Assembly (NCBI RefSeq): GCF_009388985.1
Contig: NZ_CP036422.1
Coordinates: forward strand, 648,501 to 712,500
Direction of reading: 5' to 3'
Origin: Halioglobus maricola
Lineage (GTDB): Bacteria > Pseudomonadota > Gammaproteobacteria > Pseudomonadales > Halieaceae
DNA length: 64,000 bases
In this document: piece by piece, positions 27,851-36,499 of the stretch
Layout of the letters: each line of letters starts with the position of its first letter
Position numbering within the stretch: position 1 is the stretch's first letter
The notes under the pieces: generated by a model
The model's database searches: none
What the model was told of the DNA's origin: nothing
Seen by the model: only the letters and a program-made list of their open reading frames with translations
Program-made: the position numbers and the translations under genes

Positions 27851-27894
27851 CCGTCAATTCTACCCCAATTCGCGTGCTGCAGTCAGGATCGTGA

Positions 27895-28617
27895 TCAGGG
27901 TTGCAGGGTTGTGGTGGCGATCTCGTTTTGGATAAGCGTCGAAAGCCTGAGGTAGCCGTGCTCGTTGAGATTCGAGCCGTCAGAGCGAAAATAAGCGGCT
28001 TCAGGGTTGCCTCTGGCATCCTGCAGCAGTCGGTTGGCATCGAGGAGGGTGACATGCGGATGTCTTTGGACCCACTCGCCCAGTAGCTCCATGGTTTCGT
28101 TGATTTTCTCGTGATCACTTGGGTGGAGCAGCGTCTTGATGGGGCTGATGATGTAAAAGTGTTGGGTAATGTGCACAAGTTCGTCGGCTGTCACCAGCTC
28201 CGCAATGCCCTCAGCGAGGTCTTCCGCAGATTTGTTGTCGCGAATATGAAATTCGGTAACGCTGGGCAGAAAGATGACGGTTTCCGGTTGGTAGTAACCG
28301 ATCAGGTCGTCGTAGTTGTAGACGATATCCTCAACGATCGCGTCGCCAATCCCGCGCATGAGTACCGGCTTGGGTGAGAGAAGGGCGGGTAGGCCCTCCC
28401 ATAGTTTGGCGCGCATGCCGCCCACCACAACGATCGGCTTTTCGGGTAGTTTGCCCGCCATGTCCTGCTGGCGGTAGTCCTCGATCTCATCCGCCCATAC
28501 CGTCGGCTCGTTGTTCAGCGTAGCGGCAACGTCGGATGACATGAGTACCACCAGATGAACGAGCGGTATTGCCAGCAAGATCATGCAGGTGATACGTATG
28601 GCCTGCCAGGAGAACAT
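27895..28617 (-). CDS. Membrane-anchored SGNH-like protein lacking recognisable catalytic residues
   Basis: The 240-residue protein has one N-terminal membrane helix (about residues 8-28) and then an alpha/beta domain arranged like SGNH hydrolases. PIVVVGGMRAKLWEGL occupies the place of the GDS block. PETVIFLPSVTEFHI occupies the GxND block. The end reads FRSDGSNLNEHGYLRL where active enzymes have D-x-x-H-L-(N/T). Thus the nucleophile Ser is not visible and the His of the last block is Asn. It is 44 bases upstream of dxs on the same strand. A binding or structural role is possible; no function is claimed. Confidence 0.55.
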   Translation of the reverse strand: MFSWQAIRITCMILLAIPLVHLVVLMSSDVAATLNNEPTVWADEIEDYRQQDMAGKLPEKPIVVVGGMRAKLWEGLPALLSPKPVLMRGIGDAIVEDIVYNYDDLIGYYQPETVIFLPSVTEFHIRDNKSAEDLAEGIAELVTADELVHITQHFYIISPIKTLLHPSDHEKINETMELLGEWVQRHPHVTLLDANRLLQDARGNPEAAYFRSDGSNLNEHGYLRLSTLIQNEIATTTLQP

Positions 28618-28768
28618 GGGTTACTTTATGACCAAATTCAGTAAGTTAGGCTCAAGTTTCGCGTAATTCACGTCATTGAGCAATAATTGACCCGTTTGGG
28701 TTGTGACCTGGTTCGCAGCTTTCCCTGGCCGGAGTATGATAAATCGCTGCAGAGTGTAGGATTTGCCC

Positions 28769-30001
28769 ATGATCTACCAACGCCACATTCCGCGGGAAGA
28801 GCTTTTTTCTGCCCAACTGGAGATGCTCATGCAAAATGGGCAGCTCGGGACTGTGGTTGCCAATACGGTGGGAATGGTGGCGAGCATGGCCATTTTCTGG
28901 CCCTTCGTGGATTTCACCAGCATCATGCTCTGGGGCGCGGCGTTTCTTATCTTGCTGTTGCTGCGCTCTTTGCAAATGAGCAACGCGCTGGTTAACCACT
29001 CCTATCGCACCCACCCAAAATCGGTTTACTGGAAGCTGATTCTCGGCTCTGCCGCTACCGGCCTGGTGTGGGCCTCTGCGTATATCTTCGCGGCGACGCG
29101 TGTGCCCATCACCATGCAGTACACCTTTCTGCTGTTGATCGTCATGATCACGGCGATATCGGTAGGCTTCTCGGTCATTATTCGCGAGTACTTTATTGCC
29201 TTCCTGATCGGCGCTTTATGGCCTATTGCGTGGTGGAGCCTGGTGCATTATTGGCAACAGCCCTACAACCTGCTGATCGGCCTGGTGTTGCTGGCCTTTA
29301 CCGCCGTATTGGTAGTCATCTGCGACAGGGTGCATCGTACGTTCCGCAATATGCTGGCGCTGAACTGGGAGCGCGAGACCATGGCGCGGGAGCTGGGGGA
29401 TATGGCCGGGTCGTTGCGAGATCGTAACCGGCAGCTGCGCGATGCGCGGCGCCAGCTGACAGATCTTGCCAATATCGACGAGCTTACCGGGCTGGGTAAT
29501 CGCCGCATGGTGAATACGGCCCTCAAAGCTGAAATCAATCGTGCCCGGCGCACAGCGACACCGCTTTCAGTGATTCTTCTCGATGTGGATTATTTCAAAG
29601 CTTATAACGACACCTATGGTCACCCCGCGGGCGACGAGGTGCTGCAGCGCCTGGCAGACATCATGCAGAACGCCACGAGCCGGGCGGGCGAAGTGGTCGG
29701 CCGTTATGGGGGTGAGGAGTTCATCCTGGTGCTGCCGGGGTCTTCGTCTCCGTCTGCGATGCGCATTGCCGAGCGGTTGAAGGATTTCATCGCTGAAGCG
29801 GCGATACCTCACGGCGAGTCGGACGTCTCTCCCTCGATAACCGTGAGCCAGGGCATTGCCACGGTGGAACCGGACACGGAGCTCATGCCGGCGGACCTGA
29901 TTAAAATGGCAGACAAGGCGCTGTATAAGGCCAAGGCTTCTGGCCGCAACGCGATCGTAGTAGAAGAGAGCCTCAGCGCGCCGCTCGCGGCCGAAGCTTA
30001 A
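28769..30001 (+). CDS. Membrane diguanylate cyclase (GGDEF domain)
   Basis: Makes cyclic di-GMP, the second messenger favouring surface attachment and exopolysaccharide. Residues about 30-190 contain five or six membrane helices. A short coiled coil (RDRNRQLRDARRQLTDLANID) links to the GGDEF domain, with DELTGLGNRR, LDVDYFKAYNDTYGHPAGDEVL and the active-site loop GRYGGEEFILVLPG. There is no RxxD inhibitory site directly before GGEEF. The start is ATG 28769 with AGGA 7 bases upstream. Its end overlaps the hslR stop by 4 bases. Confidence 0.93.
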   Translation: MIYQRHIPREELFSAQLEMLMQNGQLGTVVANTVGMVASMAIFWPFVDFTSIMLWGAAFLILLLLRSLQMSNALVNHSYRTHPKSVYWKLILGSAATGLVWASAYIFAATRVPITMQYTFLLLIVMITAISVGFSVIIREYFIAFLIGALWPIAWWSLVHYWQQPYNLLIGLVLLAFTAVLVVICDRVHRTFRNMLALNWERETMARELGDMAGSLRDRNRQLRDARRQLTDLANIDELTGLGNRRMVNTALKAEINRARRTATPLSVILLDVDYFKAYNDTYGHPAGDEVLQRLADIMQNATSRAGEVVGRYGGEEFILVLPGSSSPSAMRIAERLKDFIAEAAIPHGESDVSPSITVSQGIATVEPDTELMPADLIKMADKALYKAKASGRNAIVVEESLSAPLAAEA

Positions 30002-30393
30002 TTCGATTCTTTGAACCGATGAATCTGCCGGCGTTGCTTCTTGGTGGGGCGGCTGGCCGGGCGATCGATCATGCCACCTGCCGCTTTTCTGGCAGCGGCG
30101 GCATCTTCTCTGCGTTTCACGCTTCCTGGCGTCTCACTATATAGTTGCTGAGCCTCGGATGCGCCTCTGCGCTGGCTTGATAAAGCCTGCACTACCACGA
30201 CCTTCTCGTCCCATCCCTGGCGGATCTGCAATTCATCGCCAACCTGTATCTCACGCGAGACTTTTACTCGCTGGCCTCCGAAATGTACTTTGCCACCCTC
30301 GATGGCGGCTTTGGCCAGGCTGCGGGTTTTGAAGAATCGCGCTGCCCAGAGCCATTTGTCCAGGCGTAGTTTTTCGCTGACGAAGTCGCTCAT
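29998..30393 (-). CDS. hslR: Ribosome-associated heat shock protein Hsp15
   Basis: S4-type RNA-binding protein that rescues stalled 50S subunits still carrying peptidyl-tRNA. The 131-residue product starts with LRLDKWLWAARFFKTRSLAKAAIEGGKVHFGGQRVK, the S4 alpha-L motif, and ends in a basic tail rich in Arg and Lys. It follows yrfG on the same strand with 30 bases between, the same pairing as in E. coli (yrfG-hslR). Confidence 0.95.
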   Translation of the reverse strand: MSDFVSEKLRLDKWLWAARFFKTRSLAKAAIEGGKVHFGGQRVKVSREIQVGDELQIRQGWDEKVVVVQALSSQRRGASEAQQLYSETPGSVKRREDAAAARKAAGGMIDRPASRPTKKQRRQIHRFKESN

Positions 30394-30423
30394 GGCATTC
30401 TCCGGCTCATGGCTGTTTCTCGC

Positions 30424-31086
30424 TCATGGCTGCACCTCGGGCATGATCTCGTCGAAATGGTGGATGCCGGGGAAGCGGGTGTCGATGCGTTTCTGGCGCT
30501 TGCTGTCGGGTTGCAGCAGGGTGAGCAAGTGGGCGATACCGTAGTTGTGCGCGGACTCCAGCACACGTTCTGTGTCATCGATAAACAGTGTGCGCTCCGG
30601 GTCAAAGGGGTGCAGCGCCTGGAGCCGGTGCCAAAATGCCTGTTCTTCCTTGGGTGCGTCCAACTCGTGGGAAACGACGATCCGGTCGAACCAGCCCGTG
30701 ATATCCACGTGGTCCATCTTGATATCGAGCGTTTTGCGGTGGGCATTGGTCACCATGACCACGTCCCGGTGAGATTCATGCAGCCGGGTAAGGAATTCTT
30801 CCACATAGGGCCTCATCGCCACCATATGCTGGATCTCTCGCTTGAGCGCAGCGATATCCAGTTGCAGCTTCTCCGACCAGTAGTCTATTGAGTACCAATC
30901 GAGCGAGCTCTGGTTCTGCTGGAACTGGGCATGCAGGCGCTCGCTGGACTCTTGTTCACTGAGCTGGTGTTCCCGCGCATAGGCCTGAGGTACGTATTGC
31001 ATCCAGAAATAATTGTCGAAATGCAGGTCCAGCAAGGTGCCGTCCATGTCCAGCAGGACGGTGTCTATTTCGTGCCAGTTAATCAT
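30424..31086 (-). CDS. yrfG: HAD-family GMP/IMP nucleotidase (YrfG-like)
   Basis: HAD phosphatase of 220 residues acting on purine mononucleotides in the characterised E. coli homologue. Motif I is VLLDMDGTLLDL (nucleophile Asp), motif II VVMVTNAHRKTL, motif III around LDAPKEEQAFW and motif IV LFIDDTERVL. The start MINWHEIDTV at 31086 matches the family. A longer frame from 31119 adds an unlikely basic leader. It is transcribed into hslR and is divergent from cysQ. Confidence 0.92.
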   Translation of the reverse strand: MINWHEIDTVLLDMDGTLLDLHFDNYFWMQYVPQAYAREHQLSEQESSERLHAQFQQNQSSLDWYSIDYWSEKLQLDIAALKREIQHMVAMRPYVEEFLTRLHESHRDVVMVTNAHRKTLDIKMDHVDITGWFDRIVVSHELDAPKEEQAFWHRLQALHPFDPERTLFIDDTERVLESAHNYGIAHLLTLLQPDSKRQKRIDTRFPGIHHFDEIMPEVQP

Positions 31087-31139
31087 GGGGTGATTATCAC
31101 GGCAGGGCCGGCGCGTCACAAGAGCTCAATGCACGGTAG

Positions 31140-31148
31140 TGGTACAAT
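31140..31148 (+). promoter_or_regulatory. Extended -10 promoter candidate for cysQ, possibly leaderless
   Basis: TG-G-TACAAT (31140-31148) is an extended -10 element whose expected transcription start falls at about 31155-31156, on the cysQ ATG itself. If used, the mRNA would have no leader. No clear ribosome site is seen before the ATG, which agrees. Confidence 0.35.
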
Positions 31149-31155
31149 CGTCTGC

Positions 31156-31983
31156 ATGCTGAATCTAGCGGCCTTCGTGCCTTCCTTGCTTGAGCTCTGC
31201 CGCGAGGCAGGGCAACTGATCACTGACTACTACCACGCCCCGGGTGCCGACGAATACGAGGCCAAGGGCGACGACTCCCCCCTGACACGCGCGGACATCG
31301 CCTCCCACCACTGTATTGAGGCGGGCTTGGAGAGGCTCACACCGAACATCCCGATACTGTCTGAGGAATCGCCCACTGATGCGGTGGCCCGACGTCGGGA
31401 GTGGGGTGAGCTCTGGCTGGTAGATCCGCTCGACGGTACCAAGGAGTTTCTCGGCCGGACCGGCGAGTTCACGATCAACATCGCCCTGATTCGGGCGGGC
31501 AAGCCCGTGCTGGGCGTTGTCTACTTGCCGCTGGAAGATCAGTGCTACGTGGGCATTCCCGGTGAAATGGCACGGCGTTATGGCCCGGGTGACGCCGTTG
31601 CAGACATAGCCACGCGAGCGCTGGCGAGCGGTGAGCCCATGCGCGTTCTTGCCAGCCGCCGGCACAAAGGCCCGCGGCTCGCCACCTGTCTGGAATGGCT
31701 TGAGCAGAACTGGGGCGAGTTGGAGCGGGACAACAGCGGCAGCGCCCTGAAGTTCTGTCACCTCGCCGAGGGCCGGGGCGATTTCTACCCGCGCTACGCG
31801 CCCTGCAGCGAGTGGGATACCGCTGCAGGTCACGCCCTGCTTGAGGCTGCGGGTGGATCGGTACTGGGTCTGGATGGCAAACCGCTGCGGTACAACGCCC
31901 GGGACACATTGCTCAGCGAGCCCTTCCTGGCGATAGCGGAAAGCGGCCATCCCCTGTGGCAACAGCTGCTGCGGGAGACCTGA
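31156..31983 (+). CDS. cysQ: 3'(2'),5'-bisphosphate nucleotidase CysQ
   Basis: Hydrolyses PAP (and PAPS) to AMP (and APS). It relieves the PAP by-product made by sulfotransferases and by sulfate assimilation. The 275-residue inositol-monophosphatase-fold protein has DDSPLTRADIASH, the metal site EESP and LVDPLDGTKEFLGRTGEFTINIAL, and CSEWDTAAGHALLEAAGG near the end. The ATG at 31156 is chosen because residues upstream in the same frame do not fit the family. Its function is relevant to the five sulfotransferase-like genes in this window. Confidence 0.95.
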   Translation: MLNLAAFVPSLLELCREAGQLITDYYHAPGADEYEAKGDDSPLTRADIASHHCIEAGLERLTPNIPILSEESPTDAVARRREWGELWLVDPLDGTKEFLGRTGEFTINIALIRAGKPVLGVVYLPLEDQCYVGIPGEMARRYGPGDAVADIATRALASGEPMRVLASRRHKGPRLATCLEWLEQNWGELERDNSGSALKFCHLAEGRGDFYPRYAPCSEWDTAAGHALLEAAGGSVLGLDGKPLRYNARDTLLSEPFLAIAESGHPLWQQLLRET

Positions 31984-32007
31984 AAGTGAATCTGAAGCGA
32001 ACAATAC

Positions 32008-32035
32008 TTGTACAGTCATTCCCTGTGGGTATAGT
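32008..32035 (+). promoter_or_regulatory. Sigma70-type promoter candidate for the small YdcH-like gene
   Basis: TTGTAC (32008-32013), a 16-base spacer and TATAGT (32030-32035) lie about 40 bases upstream of the ATG at 32076. Confidence 0.5.
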
Positions 32036-32075
32036 CTTGCACTCTGATCGAGGATAGTCGCGGTACTGTGTATTC

Positions 32076-32327
32076 ATGAGTGACCCCACCCATATCGGCC
32101 CGAATGGCGCTGACAACCCGGAAGCAGCAAACGAGGTGATGACACCCGCGATGCGCTTGATGGAATTGCAGGGCAAGCACCGGGCCTTGGATAACCGCAT
32201 CCACGAAATGTATGCTTACCCCTACCAAAACCAGGTCCTGTTGCAGCGTCTCAAAAAAGAAAAGCTGCGTCTCAAGGACCAGATTGAACACCTCAAGGAC
32301 GAGATGATCCCCGATCTCAATGCCTGA
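32076..32327 (+). CDS. YdcH-family (DUF465) small protein
   Basis: An 83-residue, highly charged, mostly helical protein. The segment from HRALDNRIHEMYAYPYQN to LKKEKLRLKDQIEHLKDEM matches the DUF465/YdcH family, small coiled-coil proteins of unknown function. The first 25 residues are low-complexity and variable. A promoter candidate lies upstream and an MBL gene follows after 24 bases. Confidence 0.82.
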   Translation: MSDPTHIGPNGADNPEAANEVMTPAMRLMELQGKHRALDNRIHEMYAYPYQNQVLLQRLKKEKLRLKDQIEHLKDEMIPDLNA

Positions 32328-32351
32328 GGCATCACAACCCTGGAGTTCCGA

Positions 32352-33254
32352 ATGAAACCTTTACTGCACGCCCTGGCCGGCCTGTCTCTGGCTGCATTGG
32401 CATCCACCCATTCGCTGGCGCAGGAAGCTGCCCCTGAAGTCGAAGTTAAAGTGACGCCGATTGCCGGCCCGCTTTATCTGTTACAGGGTCGCGGCGGAAA
32501 TATCGTCGCCTCGGTGGGTGAAGACGGTGCACTGATTGTCGACTCTGACTATGCCAACTATGCGCCCGCTCACCAGGCCGCGGTGGCAGAGCTGACCGGG
32601 TCTGACGCTGCGCCGAAGTTTCTTCTGAATACTCACTGGCACTTCGATCACACCGGGGGCAACAATTTCTTTGGCGAGCGCGGTAGCGTAATCATTGCCC
32701 ACCAGAATATTCGTTCTCGCATGAGTACCCGTCAGGATATGAAAGCCCTGGGCCGGGTGATAGAGCCGAGCCCCAAGCCTGCTCTGCCGGTGGTCACGTA
32801 CGGCGATTCCATCGCCCTGCACTTTAACGGCGACGATATCCAGGTTGAGCACTTTCCCACCGGCCATACCGACGGCGACAGCATCCTTTTTTTCGCCGCT
32901 GAAAACGTCGTGCATATGGGCGACACGTTTTTCTTCGATCGGTTTCCGTTCGTCGACATTGGCTCAGGCGGCAATGCGTTTGGCCTGATCGCCAATATTG
33001 AAGCTGTGTTGATACGTATCGACGATGACACAATTGTTGTCCCGGGCCACGGCACCCTGACCGACAAGGCAGGGTTGGAGCGCTACCACAATATGCTGGT
33101 GACCACCTCCAGTCTGGTGGTGGCCAAGCTGGAAGAGGGCATGCCTATTGAACGAATCACCGAGGAGGGGCTGGGTGACGAGTGGGACAGCTGGGGCACC
33201 GGCTTTATCGACGAGGCCAAGTTCATCAGTTTTATTGCCGGCAGCCTAGATTAG
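32352..33254 (+). CDS. Secreted MBL-fold metallo-hydrolase
   Basis: The 300-residue protein begins with a cleavable signal peptide (cleavage likely after SLAQ, residue 24) and so is periplasmic. The metallo-beta-lactamase fold has the zinc motif LLNTHWHFDHTGGNN (HxHxDH), a later His in FPTGHTDGD, then HMGDTFFFDRFP and VPGHGTLT. It is of the broad subclass resembling B3-like or quinoprotein-relay-linked hydrolases, not a proven beta-lactamase. Its last 9 bases overlap the convergent ogt gene. Confidence 0.88.
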   Translation: MKPLLHALAGLSLAALASTHSLAQEAAPEVEVKVTPIAGPLYLLQGRGGNIVASVGEDGALIVDSDYANYAPAHQAAVAELTGSDAAPKFLLNTHWHFDHTGGNNFFGERGSVIIAHQNIRSRMSTRQDMKALGRVIEPSPKPALPVVTYGDSIALHFNGDDIQVEHFPTGHTDGDSILFFAAENVVHMGDTFFFDRFPFVDIGSGGNAFGLIANIEAVLIRIDDDTIVVPGHGTLTDKAGLERYHNMLVTTSSLVVAKLEEGMPIERITEEGLGDEWDSWGTGFIDEAKFISFIAGSLD

Positions 33255-33731
33255 CGCCTGATGACCGCTAAGAGCGCCCTCCAGCTCCAGCAGGGTTCTC
33301 TTGGCTTCCAGCCCACCGGCGAATCCGGTGAGAGAACCATCACTGCCGATCACCCGGTGGCATGGCACCACGATAGGAATCGGATTGCGGCCATTGGCCG
33401 CGCCCACCGCGCGCATGGCTGTGGGTTTCCCCAGCGCTTCTGCGATATCCCGATAGCTGCGTAATTCACCGAACGGTATGCGGGCCAATGCGCCCCAGAC
33501 TGCGTTCTGGAAGTCGGTGCCGCCCGGGGCCAACGGCAGGTCGAATTCGCGCCGCTCGCCGCGGAAATACTCTTGCAACTGCTGCTTACACTGCGCCAGC
33601 GCGGGGTCGGTCTGCGCCTGCTGACAGGTGCTATCACCGTGGTGGCCGGGCCATTCGATCGCCGTGATGTGGCTGCCGTTGGAAACGAGCCGCATTTGTC
33701 CGATTGGGGTTTCCATATACTGGTAGTTCAT
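33246..33731 (-). CDS. ogt: Methylated-DNA--[protein]-cysteine S-methyltransferase
   Basis: Suicide repair protein that removes alkyl groups from O6-alkylguanine. The acceptor motif is IPIVVPCHRVIGSDGSLTGFAGGL, whose PCHR cysteine is the methyl acceptor. FGELRSYRDIAEALGKPTAMRAVG upstream is the helix-turn-helix DNA-binding segment with the Arg finger. The start at 33731 is preferred because its ATG overlaps the stop of the upstream ada/alkA gene (ATGA), giving 161 residues. A longer frame from 33794 lies wholly within that gene. Confidence 0.95.
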   Translation of the reverse strand: MNYQYMETPIGQMRLVSNGSHITAIEWPGHHGDSTCQQAQTDPALAQCKQQLQEYFRGERREFDLPLAPGGTDFQNAVWGALARIPFGELRSYRDIAEALGKPTAMRAVGAANGRNPIPIVVPCHRVIGSDGSLTGFAGGLEAKRTLLELEGALSGHQALI

Positions 33732-35140
33732 TGGCTGAGGCTCCTCCACAGCAGGTTGGCAGCGTAGGAGCGCCATGGGCTCCACTGCTCGCAATCTGTT
33801 TTTAGCGCATTTTTCTCCCCGCCCAGTGCCTCCCAGGCTTTTACCAGACCGAGATCACCGAGCGGGAATACATCCGGTTCGCCGGCGCCGCGGATCGCTG
33901 CCATGGCAACGGTCCACGGGCCTACTCCTTTAAAACTCGCGAGATCAGTGAGCGTGAGCTGATCTTCCCTGCCGCTGAACGCCGTGCACAGGGCTTGCAA
34001 TGTCTCCCGGCGCCGCCCGGGCATGGGGAATTCGCTGTCTTCAAGCGCGGCCAGTCCGGCCGCGGTGGGGAATGTGGGTTGCTCGCCGGTGCTGCATGCA
34101 GAGGCGAATCGGCTGCAGATACTGCGTGCAGCGACGGTGCTGACCTGCTGGCCGACGATTGCACGCACCGAGGCTTCAAAAAGCGACCAGTGGCCGGGTG
34201 AGCGACTGCCGGGGCTTTGCGCGAGCAGCGGCTGCAATTCAGTGCTCGTGCCGAGGCTCTGCTGGATGATATCCGGGTTGGCATCGAGGTCGAACATACG
34301 CCGCACGCGCTGGACCAGGGAGCGCAACTCTCGATGGTCGGGCAGGTCCACAGTCAATGCCAATGCGGGCCGGTTCTTTACCGGCCGAACTTCCAGCCAG
34401 GCGGGTTTACCACATGAGAGAAAATGCCGGCGAAAGGAATTGGCACTTACGTGCTCGATGGCAGTGATTTCGTGGTGAGCGAAGAAGTCGATCACCCCGT
34501 GCCAGTCGTAGGGCGGGCGGTACTGCAGCTGCAAGGTAATTGTCCCGTCGGCACTGCCGCGTTTGCCTCTGCCGCGCAGTTGGGTGGGGGTGAGCCGGAA
34601 ATGCTCCTGCAAGGCGCTATTGAAGCGCCGCACACTGCCAAAGCCTGAGGCGAATGCGATCTCGGTGATCGCCATATCAGTTTCAGCGAGGAGTTTCTTG
34701 GCGAACAGCAGGCGCTGATTGAAGGCCACCGCCTGAGGTGATACTCCCAGCTCCTGCTCAAACAGTTTGCGTAGATAGCGCTCCCCAATACCCAGGCGGC
34801 CTGCCAGGTCCGCCAGGCTACCGTGGTCCAGCGCGCCCTCGCGAATCAGGTTTAAAGCCCGATCAACGGTAGTTGTGGTGCCCTCCCAGGCGGGGCTGCC
34901 GGGAGCCGACTCGGGCCGGCAGCGCAGGCAGGGGCGGTAGCCCGCATCGGCGGCCTGGCTCGCAAGGCGGTAGTAGCTGACGTTTTTTTCTGCGGGCGGT
35001 CTCGCCGGGCAAATGGGGCGGCAGTATATTCCAGTGGTGCGAACCGCGAGAAAAAACTCGCCGTCGAAGCGCGGATCCCGGGCGAGCCGGGCACGGCGGC
35101 AGGTTTGCTGATCCAGCGAGTTGGCGCTCAGTAGTTCCAT
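33728..35140 (-). CDS. Ada regulatory domain / AraC / AlkA 3-methyladenine glycosylase fusion
   Basis: The 470-residue protein holds three modules. Residues about 10-80 are the Ada zinc domain, with RTTGIYCRPICPARPP and RPCLRCRPE supplying the four cysteines, the first of which is the phosphotriester methyl acceptor in Ada. Residues about 90-190 are an AraC-type DNA-binding domain (ITEIAFASGFGSVRRFNSALQEHF). The rest is an AlkA glycosylase with the helix-hairpin-helix LTDLASFKGVGPWTVAMAAIRG and the catalytic Asp in DVFPLGDLGL. It lacks the O6-guanine methyltransferase domain, which the coupled ogt gene supplies. It is probably an autoregulated adaptive-response locus. Confidence 0.95.
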   Translation of the reverse strand: MELLSANSLDQQTCRRARLARDPRFDGEFFLAVRTTGIYCRPICPARPPAEKNVSYYRLASQAADAGYRPCLRCRPESAPGSPAWEGTTTTVDRALNLIREGALDHGSLADLAGRLGIGERYLRKLFEQELGVSPQAVAFNQRLLFAKKLLAETDMAITEIAFASGFGSVRRFNSALQEHFRLTPTQLRGRGKRGSADGTITLQLQYRPPYDWHGVIDFFAHHEITAIEHVSANSFRRHFLSCGKPAWLEVRPVKNRPALALTVDLPDHRELRSLVQRVRRMFDLDANPDIIQQSLGTSTELQPLLAQSPGSRSPGHWSLFEASVRAIVGQQVSTVAARSICSRFASACSTGEQPTFPTAAGLAALEDSEFPMPGRRRETLQALCTAFSGREDQLTLTDLASFKGVGPWTVAMAAIRGAGEPDVFPLGDLGLVKAWEALGGEKNALKTDCEQWSPWRSYAANLLWRSLSQ

Positions 35141-35261
35141 GACCCTGAATATAGCGCCGGAAGCGGATCGACACTAGCCAGAATCGGCCCTCTATTAGGT
35201 GCTGCATCCAGGGCCTTGGCGTATTAGACTCAGCGCTCAGTTAATTTGAGTGAGGTGTCGA

Positions 35262-36491
35262 GTGGGGTTGATTGAAGCTGCAATTCCCTTTTTTGTTCTG
35301 GCCATGTTGTTGGAGCTGGGTTGGGGACTGCTCAAGGGGCGCAATACCTATCGCCTGAATGACAGCGTAAGCAGCCTGTTTCTGGGTGTGCTCAGCCAGG
35401 CGCGCGCATTTGTAACCCTTGGCATTGGTGGCTATGTCTATCACCTCACGACCGAGTATGCGTCATTGCCGCTGATGGATGCCAACAGTGCCTGGACGTG
35501 GGTACTGGCGCTCGTGCTCTACGATTTCTGCTACTACTGGCTTCATCGCATGGGCCATGAACGCACTATTCTCTGGGCAGCGCACGTGGCCCACCACCAG
35601 AGCGAGGAATACAATCTGACCACCGCGCTGCGCCAGACCAGCACCGGTTTCCTGTTGGGCTGGTTGTTCTACATCCCGATGTTTGCGCTGGGTATACCCG
35701 CGGAGGTTGTTGTTACCGTTGGGGCGATTAATCTGCTTTACCAATTCTGGGTACATACTGAGCACGTTGGCAAACTCGGCTGGTATGAATACATTTTTGT
35801 CACCCCATCCAATCACCGGGTGCACCATGCCCAGAACGATGTTTATCTCGATCGCAACTACGCCGGGATCTTTATTTTGTGGGACCGTATGTTCGGTACG
35901 TTTCAAGAAGAACTGGATGAGGAGCCGGTGATTTTTGGCATCCGCGGGCCGCTGCGCAGTTTCAATCCCTTGCATGCGCTGACGCATATCTATATCGATA
36001 TGGCCAAGGACAGCTGGCGCGCGCAGAGCTGGCGCGACAAGCTGCACGTTTGGGTCGCGCGGACCGGTTGGCAGCCCGCCGATGTGGCTGAGCGCTATCC
36101 TCGCAATAAGAACGATCTGTCGACGTTCGAAAAGTACGACCCTGAAGTGCCCGCTCTCTTCAGCTGGTATGGGTTTTTCCAATTGTTGGCTATGGTCGCG
36201 CTACTCGGCTACATGCTGGCGGGCGAGCTCAGCTATTGGCAGGGTGTTGCTGGCTGGGCATTTCTGTTGGCGACTACCACGACAACCACGTTTTGGCTTG
36301 AAGCACGCGCGCAGGAAAAGGTGCTTAAGTGGGAGTGGCTGCGCCTGGTAGCACTCGCGCTGGCGATGGTATGGCTTGGCGCCTCGGCCGAGTTTGTTGT
36401 TGCTGCGGGCCTGTATGGTGCAGTCAATTTTGCGCTGCTGTGGCTTATGAGCCGGCGCGCGCCTGACGTCGCGGGCCACCCGGTGGCCTAG
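35262..36491 (+). CDS. Sterol desaturase / fatty acid hydroxylase family membrane protein
   Basis: Integral membrane di-iron enzyme family. The eight-histidine signature is present as YWLHRMGHE (HxxxH), AAHVAHHQSEE (HxxHH) and PSNHRVHHAQN (HxxHH). Hydrophobic segments flank the motifs, and a further hydrophobic C-terminal third (from about residue 300) has three or more helices, making it longer than the minimal family at about 409 residues. GTG 35262 with GAGG 6 bases upstream is preferred; GTG 35250 is possible. The family hydroxylates or desaturates lipids, and some members cleave alkylglycerol ethers. Substrate unknown. Confidence 0.88.
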   Translation: MGLIEAAIPFFVLAMLLELGWGLLKGRNTYRLNDSVSSLFLGVLSQARAFVTLGIGGYVYHLTTEYASLPLMDANSAWTWVLALVLYDFCYYWLHRMGHERTILWAAHVAHHQSEEYNLTTALRQTSTGFLLGWLFYIPMFALGIPAEVVVTVGAINLLYQFWVHTEHVGKLGWYEYIFVTPSNHRVHHAQNDVYLDRNYAGIFILWDRMFGTFQEELDEEPVIFGIRGPLRSFNPLHALTHIYIDMAKDSWRAQSWRDKLHVWVARTGWQPADVAERYPRNKNDLSTFEKYDPEVPALFSWYGFFQLLAMVALLGYMLAGELSYWQGVAGWAFLLATTTTTTFWLEARAQEKVLKWEWLRLVALALAMVWLGASAEFVVAAGLYGAVNFALLWLMSRRAPDVAGHPVA

Positions 36492-36499
36492 TCCAGATT

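Noticed and set aside
26429..27955. 508-codon open frame on the plus strand opposite dxs
   Set aside because: It lies antisense to a perfectly conserved dxs, has no recognisable domain, and is the expected mirror frame of GC-rich coding DNA.
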